Source: Tautonia rosea
Lineage (GTDB): Bacteria > Planctomycetota > Planctomycetia > Isosphaerales > Isosphaeraceae
Assembly: GCF_012958305.1 (NCBI RefSeq)
Contig: NZ_JABBYO010000013.1
Span: forward strand, 124,001 to 188,000
Reading direction: 5' to 3'
Length of the DNA stretch: 64,000 nt
Below, in pieces: positions 57,574-64,000 of this stretch. Below the pieces are notes generated by a model. The model searched no databases, was not told the origin of the DNA, and saw nothing but the letters and a program-made list of their open reading frames with translations. The position numbers were made by a program, and so were the translations under genes. Within the stretch, counting starts at the first letter, position 1; each line of letters begins with the position of its first letter.

Positions 57574-58977
57574 TCAAATCAGCTCCCGGATCGGCTCCCG
57601 ATCGTCGACCAACGCAATCGGCCGGCCTCCCCGGTCGTGGAGGAAGGTTTCCGAGGCATGGATGCCGAGGGCGTGGTAAAGCGTGGCGAAGACCTCTCGG
57701 AAGTGGACGGGACGTTCGACCGGGCGTTCGCCGAAGCGGTCGGTGCGGCCGATGACCTGGCCGGTCCTCAGGCCTCCGCCGGCGATCAGGCAGTTGCCGA
57801 CGTGAGGCCAGTGGTCGCGGCCGGCGTCCTTGTTGATCCGAGGGGTCCGGCCGAACTCGCCCCAGACGACGATCGAGACGTCATCCAGCTTCCCAAGGGC
57901 CTCCAGGTCCTCGACCAGAGCGGTGATCCCCTGGTCGAGCATCGGCAAGGCGACCTTCGCCTTCTTGAAGTTATCGAAATGCCAGTCCCAGTTGAAGCCG
58001 CCTCGGCTCTCTCGCTCCAGGGGCCAGGGACTGAACGCCAGGGTCACGCAACGGACCCCGGCCTCAATCAGCCGACGGGCCACGATCAGATTTTCGAGCA
58101 GCTTCGGCCCACCGTGTTCCGGTTCCCCTCCCGACGGGGCGCCATAGCGGGCCAGCGTGCGAGGATCTTCTCGGGACAGATCGAGCGCCTCGGCCACCGT
58201 GCTGGAGGTCAGCAGGTCGAACGCCTGGGAGGTATAGGCGTCGAACGAGGTCACGGCTCGGGTCTGGTCGAGGCCCCTTCGGAAGCGATCGAGGCTCCCG
58301 AGCAAGGCCCGGCGATCGGCCAGGCGGTTCAGGTCCACGCCCGAGAGATTGATCTCGTCGTTCCCCTTCTTGAACGGCTCGAACCCTGCGTGACGGGCGC
58401 CGAGGTAGCCCCCTTGATTGAGCGAGGCCCGGGTCGTCGATTCCGTGTTCGGCGGCGCGAGGCTGAGAAACGGGGGCACGGCCGGATCGCTCGGCCCTCG
58501 GATCGCCGACAGCACGGCGCCAATCGACGGCCACCCCCCCTCGGGATAGCCGGGGATCTCCGGCGAGTCCCCCTGTTGGGGGTGGCTCTCCCAGCCGGTC
58601 AGGCACTGGTGCAGGTTGTGGTCGTCTCGTCCGCCGACGAGCGTCCGAATCACAGCGAAGCGGTCCATCGAGGCCGCGAGCCTCGGCATCAGCTCGCTGA
58701 TCCAGATGCCCGGCACGCTCGTCTCGATCGGCGAGAACTCTCCTCGGATCTCGGCAGGGGCCTCCGGTTTCAGGTCGAACATGTCGAGGTGCGGCGGCCC
58801 GCCCGGCAGGACGATCATGATGATCGCCTTCTCCGACGACCCTTTGCCCGACGCCTGCTCGGCCCGGAGGATCTGCGGCAGCGAGAGGCCCCCGAAGGCC
58901 AGGCTCCCCAGCTTCAAAAAGCCCCGCCGTGACACACCGTCGCAATATCGCCCGCCCGGTCCACTGATTGAGAGCAT
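57574..58977 (-). CDS. DUF1501 family secreted protein (third, without cytochrome partner)
   Basis: The protein has 467 residues. The twin-arginine signal VSRRGFLKLGSLAFGGLSLP is near-perfect. The DUF1501 body shows MIVLPGGPPHLDMFDLKPEA, VIRTLVGGRDDHNLHQCLTG, VIxWGEFGRTP-like VVWGEFGRTPRINKDAGRDH and NCLIAGGGLRTGQVIG. Unlike the other two copies in the window it has no DUF1549/1553 gene directly upstream; a 635-base gene-free region precedes it. The exported protein is phosphatase/sulfatase-like in fold, function unknown. Confidence 0.92.
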   Translation of the reverse strand: MLSISGPGGRYCDGVSRRGFLKLGSLAFGGLSLPQILRAEQASGKGSSEKAIIMIVLPGGPPHLDMFDLKPEAPAEIRGEFSPIETSVPGIWISELMPRLAASMDRFAVIRTLVGGRDDHNLHQCLTGWESHPQQGDSPEIPGYPEGGWPSIGAVLSAIRGPSDPAVPPFLSLAPPNTESTTRASLNQGGYLGARHAGFEPFKKGNDEINLSGVDLNRLADRRALLGSLDRFRRGLDQTRAVTSFDAYTSQAFDLLTSSTVAEALDLSREDPRTLARYGAPSGGEPEHGGPKLLENLIVARRLIEAGVRCVTLAFSPWPLERESRGGFNWDWHFDNFKKAKVALPMLDQGITALVEDLEALGKLDDVSIVVWGEFGRTPRINKDAGRDHWPHVGNCLIAGGGLRTGQVIGRTDRFGERPVERPVHFREVFATLYHALGIHASETFLHDRGGRPIALVDDREPIRELI

Positions 58978-59612
58978 CGCCGTCTCCGTTCAGGATCACA
59001 CACACATTAGGTTGCGTGTTGATGTGAACAGTGTTTTCTGAGCGTCAAGCCCAGGCCGACGGCCTACGCGGTGGCCTGCCGAGGATCGACGTCAAGGAGG
59101 CTTCCAACACGGAGGGACCAGGCCGGTGCCTCGGGTCGTGGTTGCACGAATCGAGGGCGTCGGCGGGAGGGGTGCAAGGCCCAATAGTGCTCTCACCGTT
59201 GTACCGATCATGGGGCGCCGGGACAACTCCAAGGGGGGGGACTCCAGGAGATTCTGGCAACGGGGAGAGGCTCTCTCACTGAGCCGCAGAGAAGGCAGAT
59301 GAGCAAGAGGAAAGAGGGCAGAGGTCTGGCTCTCGGCCGCACTCTCGTACTCTGCGCCTTTTGCGGCTCTGCGCGCGATCTCCTCCCCGTCTCCTTCCCG
59401 CCGCTTCTCTCAACGGAATCCGATCGCGCACCCGCTCGAAGCCCGGAATGCGTGGCGACTGACGATGCCGTCCTGCCGGCTCCTGACCCGCCCGGGCCGG
59501 CCCTGTGTCCTCGCGTGCTCCGCTCCGCTATGGTGTCGAGGGGTGTGTCCCTCGGGTCAGTGGGCCTTCCGGCGGCCGACGGCCCGATTCCCTTGTGTGA
59601 TGGAGATGATCG
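58978..59612. other. Long intergenic region with repeat-like sequence
   Basis: No convincing gene occupies these 635 bases between divergently transcribed genes. The part 59281-59369 looks like a structured repeat. Frames here (for example near 59299-59616) have Pro/Arg/Ala-rich shadow composition. Promoters for the DUF1501 gene and the S9 peptidase should be here. Confidence 0.5.
59281..59369. repeat. Imperfect inverted repeat of an interspersed type
   Basis: GAGCCGCAGAGAAGGCAG at 59281-59298 is nearly the reverse complement of CTGCGCCTTTTGCGGCTC at 59352-59369, with 53 bases between. Words such as CGCAGAG recur, as in small GC-rich intergenic repeats found in many bacteria. Confidence 0.4.
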
Positions 59613-61694
59613 ATGAGCCGAACCTTCCGACCAATCTGCCGGGCGAGCTTTGCCTGGGTCCTGCTCCTCGCGACGATCCCGCCGATCGCCCGAGGGGCTG
59701 TTGAGGATGCCCCTGCAACGTTTACCCCCGAGCTGATCGCCCAGCTTCAGGTGGTCACACAGGTCGCCGCCTCGCCCGATGGGGAGGCCATCGCCTACGT
59801 GCTGGCCGTCCCTCGGAACCTGAAGAGCGAGAAGGATGGCCCAGCCTGGACCGAGTTGCACCTGGTCGATGACGACGGCCGAAGCCGTCCGTACGTCTCC
59901 GGCGAGGTGAACGTCTCGCAGGTCTCGTGGACGCCTGACGGCACCGGCATCGCCTTCCTGGCCAAACGCGGGAGCGACGAGTCTCCGAGCCTCTACGTCA
60001 TCCCCGTCGACGGCGGCGAGGCCCGCCGCGTCCTCGCGCACAAGGAGGCCATCGCCTCCTATTCCTGGAGCCCCGACGGTAAGAAGGTCGCCTTCCTGGC
60101 CAGCGAATCGGTTCCCGACGATCAGAAAAAACTCCGCGACCAGGGGTTCAATCAACGCGTGTTCGAGGAAGAATGGCGAGCCGTCCGCGTCCTGATCGCC
60201 ACCATCGGGGACGACGAGGCCGACGAACCGAAGGCCCTGGAGCTGGACGGCTCGGCCTCCGAACTATCCTGGAGCCCCGACGGCGCGCACCTGGCCGTCG
60301 CCCTCGCGCCGACCCCCGGCGTCGACGACGGCTTCATGAAGCGCAAGGTCCACGTCGTCGACGCCGAGTCGGGCGAGGTCGTCCGGGCCCTCGACAATCC
60401 CGGCAAGCTCGGCCCGGTCCGGTGGAGCCCCGAGGGGACCCGGCTCGCCTTGATCTCGGCCGCCGACCTGAACGATCCGTCCCCCGGCCGCGTCCTCGTC
60501 GCCTCGATCGACGACGGCAACCTGACCGAGCTGGCCCCGGGACACGAAGGGCAGTTTGAAGACCTGACCTGGCTCAACGAGACGACCCTCCTCGCCCTCA
60601 GCTCCGAGGGAGTGCAGACGACCCTCCGAGAACTCTCGGTCGACGACCCCTCCCGGAGCGAGGTCGTGGTCCAGGGTCCGGTGATCTTCAACGCGATCCA
60701 CCGCCCGAGCGGCTCCGAGACCATCGCCCTGATCGGCGAGACCCCCCGGCATCCGGCCGAAGTCTACCGCATGGTCCAATCCGGCTCGGAGCCCGAGCGA
60801 GTCACCCAGCACAACACCGTGCTCGATGATCTCCGATTCGCTGATCAAGAGGTCATCACGTTCAAGGCCCGCGATGGTCTGGAACTGCAAGGGATCTTGA
60901 TCCACCCGCTCGACCGCGAGGAAGGGGCCCGGTCCCCGATGATCCTTTACGTCCACGGTGGCCCTGAGGCGCACGACCGCAACGGCTGGCTGACCAGCTA
61001 CGCCCAGCCCGGCCAGCTCGCCGCAGGCCGAGGCTTCGCCGTCTTTTACCCGAACTACCGGGGCAGCACCGGCCGCGGCGTCGCCTTCTCGAAGCTCGGC
61101 CAGAATGACGCCGCCGGCAAGGAGTTCGACGACCTCGTCGACGCCATCGACCACTTCGACAAGACCGGCCTGATCGACCCGAAGAAGGTCGGCATCACCG
61201 GCGGATCGTACGGCGGCTATGCCTCGGCCTGGGGAGCGACCTACTATTCCGACCGCTTCGCCGCGGCCGTGATGTTCGTCGGCATCTCCGACAAGATCGC
61301 CAAGTCGGGCACCACGGATATCCCTGAAGAGGAATATCTTGTTCATGCCCGCAAGCGCCCCTGGGAGGACTGGCAGTTCTTCCTGGAGCGGAGCCCGATC
61401 CACCACGTCACCAAGGCCCAGACCCCGATCCTCATCCTCCACGGCGAGGAGGACCCCCGCGTTCACCCGGCGCAGTCGCTCGAGCTGTACCGCTACCTGA
61501 AGCTCGTCGATCAGGCCCCCGTGCGCTTGATCCTCTACCCGGGCGAGGGGCACGGCAACCGCCGGGCCGCCTCGCGCTATGACTACAACCTGCGGATGAT
61601 CCGCTGGATGGAGCATTACCTCCAGGGAGAAGGGGGCGACCCTCCCCCCTTGCAGCTCGAGTATGAGGTCCTCAAGGACGATTCGGCGTCGTGA
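59613..61694 (+). CDS. S9 family prolyl oligopeptidase (secreted)
   Basis: The protein has 693 residues. A signal peptide (FAWVLLLATIPPIARG) is followed by a beta-propeller with repeated blades (WTPDGTGIAFLAKRG, YSWSPDGKKVAFLA, LSWSPDGAHLAVAL, VRWSPEGTRLALIS). The C-terminal alpha/beta hydrolase starts near residue 430 with PMILYVHGGPEAH. The catalytic triad is S532 in GGSYGGY, Asp in HGEEDPRVHP and His in GEGHGNR. This is the acylaminoacyl/prolyl oligopeptidase S9 family, acting on small peptides in the periplasm. A strong terminator follows at 61718. Confidence 0.94.
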   Translation: MSRTFRPICRASFAWVLLLATIPPIARGAVEDAPATFTPELIAQLQVVTQVAASPDGEAIAYVLAVPRNLKSEKDGPAWTELHLVDDDGRSRPYVSGEVNVSQVSWTPDGTGIAFLAKRGSDESPSLYVIPVDGGEARRVLAHKEAIASYSWSPDGKKVAFLASESVPDDQKKLRDQGFNQRVFEEEWRAVRVLIATIGDDEADEPKALELDGSASELSWSPDGAHLAVALAPTPGVDDGFMKRKVHVVDAESGEVVRALDNPGKLGPVRWSPEGTRLALISAADLNDPSPGRVLVASIDDGNLTELAPGHEGQFEDLTWLNETTLLALSSEGVQTTLRELSVDDPSRSEVVVQGPVIFNAIHRPSGSETIALIGETPRHPAEVYRMVQSGSEPERVTQHNTVLDDLRFADQEVITFKARDGLELQGILIHPLDREEGARSPMILYVHGGPEAHDRNGWLTSYAQPGQLAAGRGFAVFYPNYRGSTGRGVAFSKLGQNDAAGKEFDDLVDAIDHFDKTGLIDPKKVGITGGSYGGYASAWGATYYSDRFAAAVMFVGISDKIAKSGTTDIPEEEYLVHARKRPWEDWQFFLERSPIHHVTKAQTPILILHGEEDPRVHPAQSLELYRYLKLVDQAPVRLILYPGEGHGNRRAASRYDYNLRMIRWMEHYLQGEGGDPPPLQLEYEVLKDDSAS

Positions 61695-61717
61695 GACCCC
61701 CTCGGGAAGAACGTCGA

Positions 61718-61772
61718 GAGGCCATCGCCCCCCGATGGATCGTGGGGCGATGGCCTCCGGCGACGGGGTTTT
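61718..61772 (+). terminator. Rho-independent terminator after the S9 peptidase gene
   Basis: A perfect 14-bp stem (GAGGCCATCGCCCC at 61718-61731 and its complement at 61744-61757) has a 12-base loop. A short TTTT lies about ten bases beyond the stem. Confidence 0.7.
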
Positions 61773-62045
61773 GTCGCGTTCGGACATCGGAATGCGAGGG
61801 TTCTCGACCGCTCTCGGTCCAGGAGGGGAATCAATCAGGAGATCCGGCAACAATCGGCCGCTCGCTGGCCGGATCGTGACATATCCTGCTCTCAGCGGGA
61901 GAGCGGAGCGGCCGCGAATGACGCTCGCCACCGTCACCACGCTTGAGATTCGGACGACCGTTCGCCCTCGGGGGAAAGGGCCGCCCAGGCGTTGGCCTGG
62001 CCCTCGTGAGACCAACGGGAGTCGACGCGCGGATGAGTGACTGTG

Positions 62046-63146
62046 ATGCAAGCCCCACCGTGTGACCTGATTGCGATTCCCATTGAGGGCCTGGATCGAT
62101 GGTCCTGGAGTCGACCTTCGCCGATTGTCTCGGCCAGCCTCGCAACCGCGATCCTGGACTCGGCAACGATTGAAATGGTCCCGGGGCCGTTCGTCCGAGT
62201 GCCGGATTCGGATCCGATCGTGGCTCATCGAGAGGCCGCAGACTTCGAGATCCGAGGCCAGCGCATCGGCCCTTACGTGCTCCTTGAGCCTCTGGGGGCA
62301 GGGTCTCAGGCGGTTGTCTGGCGTGCCGTGACCGATCAGCCGGAGAACGGAGTGGTGGCGCTGAAGATCCTGACCGGCGTTCGAGGGCTCGACCCCCGCC
62401 GCCTCGCCCGATTCCGTCGCGAAGCCGAGCGTGGTCGTCGGCTCGCCGGATTGGCCACCTTGCCCGTCGTCGACTTCGGCACCGCCGACGGCGTGGCCTA
62501 CATGGCCATGCCGGTCGTCGAGGGGGACCCCCTCAGTGAAGTCATCGCCAGACGCCGAGGCGAATGGGAGCCGATGCTCCGCAGGCCGCACTGGCTCGAC
62601 CCGTTGCCCGAGACCAGTTACCTCCGATCGATCCTTGGGATCATGGAACAGATCGCCCGAGCCCTGGCAAGGGCTCATGCGGCCTCGGTCGCCCACCGAG
62701 ACATCAAACCGGCGAATATTCTCGTCGATCGTGACCGATCCAGCGGCGGAGCCTACCTGGCTGACTTCGGCCTGGGGCGAGAGCTGGACATCGCCACCCC
62801 CGAGCAGCTGCAGGATGGCGCGGGGACCCCCCTGTACATGGCTCCCGAGAAGCTTCGCGGAGGCCCCCGAGACGAACGGCTTTGCGATATCTATGCGCTT
62901 GGCGTCACTCTGTTCGAGGCCGTGACACTGACCCGCCCGTTCCAGGTGCCGAATTGCTGCCCGCTGCCGGCTCTGGCCGCTTGCCTGATGGCGCAGCGTC
63001 CCCTGCGGCCTCGGAGCGTCTGTCCGGGCCTCCCCCGACCTCTGGAGGCGATGATCGAGCGCGCCATGGCGGTCCATCCCTCGGATCGCCATCCCACGGC
63101 CGAGGCGCTGGCCGACGATCTCCATCAGTTCCTGATGGCCGGTTGA
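62046..63146 (+). CDS. Soluble Ser/Thr protein kinase
   Basis: The protein has 366 residues from the ATG at 62046; a GTG at 62037 in the same frame is an alternative. After a 75-residue N-terminal part without recognised domain the kinase begins with GAGSQAVVW (Gly loop), VALKILTG (Lys), HRDIKPANILVD, DFGLGRE and GTPLYMAPEK, and ends near the C-terminus. The Gly loop is less canonical than that of the kinase at 53760. There is no membrane helix or sensor domain, so it is cytosolic and signal input must come through partners. The CopD-like gene follows at 63289. Confidence 0.92.
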   Translation: MQAPPCDLIAIPIEGLDRWSWSRPSPIVSASLATAILDSATIEMVPGPFVRVPDSDPIVAHREAADFEIRGQRIGPYVLLEPLGAGSQAVVWRAVTDQPENGVVALKILTGVRGLDPRRLARFRREAERGRRLAGLATLPVVDFGTADGVAYMAMPVVEGDPLSEVIARRRGEWEPMLRRPHWLDPLPETSYLRSILGIMEQIARALARAHAASVAHRDIKPANILVDRDRSSGGAYLADFGLGRELDIATPEQLQDGAGTPLYMAPEKLRGGPRDERLCDIYALGVTLFEAVTLTRPFQVPNCCPLPALAACLMAQRPLRPRSVCPGLPRPLEAMIERAMAVHPSDRHPTAEALADDLHQFLMAG

Positions 63147-63288
63147 GCCTCGATTGCGATCAACGCAATTGCCCTGGTCCGGGATCCCGGTACGATGACG
63201 GTCGATCGCTCGTTGGTCTCCGAAATGGTGAAGGGGACCCGGGCGAGGAGGTGCCTCACCTCCCGATCGTCCCACGGAGTTCGCGCTG

Positions 63289-63798
63289 ATGGATTCGTTC
63301 CTGCCGATGGATGTTCTCGCTCGATGGATTCATGTGGGGACGGCGATTGTGGTCTTGGGTGGGAGCGTCTTCCTCCGAGTCGTGCTCATGCCCGCGGCCT
63401 CAGCCTCGCTGACCGAGGCCGATCACGACGCCTTGAGGCAGCGCTTGATGGCCACCTGGCGTCGAGTGGTGACGTGGGGCATTGCCCTGTTCCTGCTCAG
63501 CGGCTTCTACAACTACCTCGCGGTGGCCCTTCCCCGGCATCGGGGCGACGGGCTCTATCATGGGCTCATGGGGATCAAGATCCTCCTGGCCTTCGTCGTC
63601 TTCTTCCTCGCCTCGGCCCTCGTCGGCCGGTCTGAGGCCCTCGCGGGCATCCGACGCAAGGCTCGGCAGTGGTTGGCGATCACGATCCTGCTCGGGTTCG
63701 TCATCGTCGGCATCTCCGGGTTCCTCAAGGTCGCTCGGCCCGGCGCGATCGCCGAGGAACCCGCCGCTGCAAGCGAGGTCGCCCCGCCAGAGGGCTGA
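63289..63798 (+). CDS. CopD-like integral membrane protein
   Basis: The protein has 169 residues and about four membrane helices: VLARWIHVGTAIVVLGGSVF, VTWGIALFLLSGFYNYL, LMGIKILLAFVVFFLASALV and WLAITILLGFVIVGISGFLK. The spaced His in RWIHVG, the Tyr/His in DGLYHGLMGIK and the general layout resemble CopD/DUF2269-type heme or copper membrane proteins; the assignment is by pattern only. The C-terminal tail is Ala/Glu-rich. It is followed by the end of a minus-strand MFS gene, 40 bases away. Confidence 0.72.
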   Translation: MDSFLPMDVLARWIHVGTAIVVLGGSVFLRVVLMPAASASLTEADHDALRQRLMATWRRVVTWGIALFLLSGFYNYLAVALPRHRGDGLYHGLMGIKILLAFVVFFLASALVGRSEALAGIRRKARQWLAITILLGFVIVGISGFLKVARPGAIAEEPAAASEVAPPEG

Positions 63799-63838
63799 CC
63801 TGGGCCGCGATCGCGACGGTCGATCGTTCAACCGGGGA

Positions 63839-64000
63839 TCAGGCTATGGCTGAGTCTTCCTCGGGAAGTTCGGTCCCCTTGGTTTCCGGGGCGACGGTCA
63901 GCAGGGCGATGCCGACGAGGAAGACCAGGCTGACAACCGCGACGGCGGGTCGCACGCCGATCGCCGCTCCCAGGCCTCCCCGGACGAGGAGCATCACCGC
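63839..64000 (-). CDS. MFS transporter, C-terminal end only
   Basis: A minus-strand frame is open from the window edge to a stop at 63839 and reads about 53 residues. It contains a hydrophobic helix (PAVAVVSLVFLVGIALLTV) followed by APETKGTELPEE, the typical end of major facilitator sugar or drug transporters (PETKG motif). The rest of the gene lies beyond the right edge of the window. Substrate cannot be judged from this piece. Confidence 0.75.
   Translation of the reverse strand, partial: AVMLLVRGGLGAAIGVRPAVAVVSLVFLVGIALLTVAPETKGTELPEEDSAIA

Noticed and set aside
59299-59616. Open frame before the S9 peptidase gene
   Set aside because: Pro/Arg/Ala-rich shadow; overlaps the inverted repeat and the start of the peptidase gene; no similarity recognised.
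60264-63275. Long minus-strand open frame of about 1000 codons opposite the S9 peptidase and kinase genes
   Set aside because: It is antisense to two clear genes, is Arg/Gly/Asp-rich and has no domain; such long shadows are common in GC-rich DNA.

Overview
The window reads as planctomycete DNA, most likely from the family Isosphaeraceae. It is GC-rich and carries hallmark planctomycete families: three DUF1501 proteins (two of them beside large cytochrome-c/DUF1549/DUF1553 proteins), an ECF sigma factor next to a Ser/Thr kinase with TPR repeats, extracellular-signal motifs of the LExR-xLxS type, and a type IV pilus/type II secretion gene set. This placement rests on gene content; no rRNA or other taxonomic marker is present.

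Region 1 (1-8.8 kb) is a complete replication and partition module. A HAD-UbiA fusion gene is followed directly by about 14 iterons (1777-2266) spaced by whole DNA turns. Next come an AT-rich stretch with five evenly spaced TAACT words, a RepA-type initiator gene, an HNH endonuclease gene with a small partner, a sugar epimerase gene, five copies of the palindrome GATCACC(C/G)GGTGATC, parA and parB. The palindromes do not resemble the usual chromosomal parS and are the best candidate for a new centromere. The window may therefore come from a large plasmid, a chromid or an integrated plasmid.

Region 2 (8.5-26 kb) holds a small HTH gene, a 1459-residue hybrid histidine kinase with about seven PAS domains, a Ca2+-type P-type ATPase, an exported protein of unknown function, a triple VanZ-domain membrane protein, a DUF1501/DUF1553 pair, a DUF4058 gene and a small secreted protein.

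Region 3 (26.3-40.6 kb) is an envelope-spanning pilus or secretion system. A secretin with a Gly-rich insert and a LysM-like tail lies on the plus strand. Facing it on the minus strand is a long, tightly overlapping operon. In transcription order it encodes two major pilins, a PilM/PilN fusion, PilO-like, PilP/GspC-like, the PilB/GspE ATPase, the PilC/GspF platform, four prepilin-like proteins (the last lacking Glu5), a DUF5658 membrane protein and a surface protein. No prepilin peptidase or PilT gene is in the window. The two pilin genes share 138 identical bases.

Region 4 (40.9-64 kb) is a mosaic of planctomycete genes: secreted proteins, a second DUF4058 gene, a phosphodiesterase-like enzyme, an SMP-30-like propeller, RidA, a ParD/ParE toxin-antitoxin pair, another DUF1501/DUF1553 pair, a beta-propeller gene broken by one clear and one probable frameshift, the ECF/kinase pair, a third DUF1501 gene, an S9 peptidase, a second kinase, a CopD-like membrane protein, and the tail of an MFS transporter at the right edge. 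I saw no rRNA, tRNA, CRISPR array or transposase.
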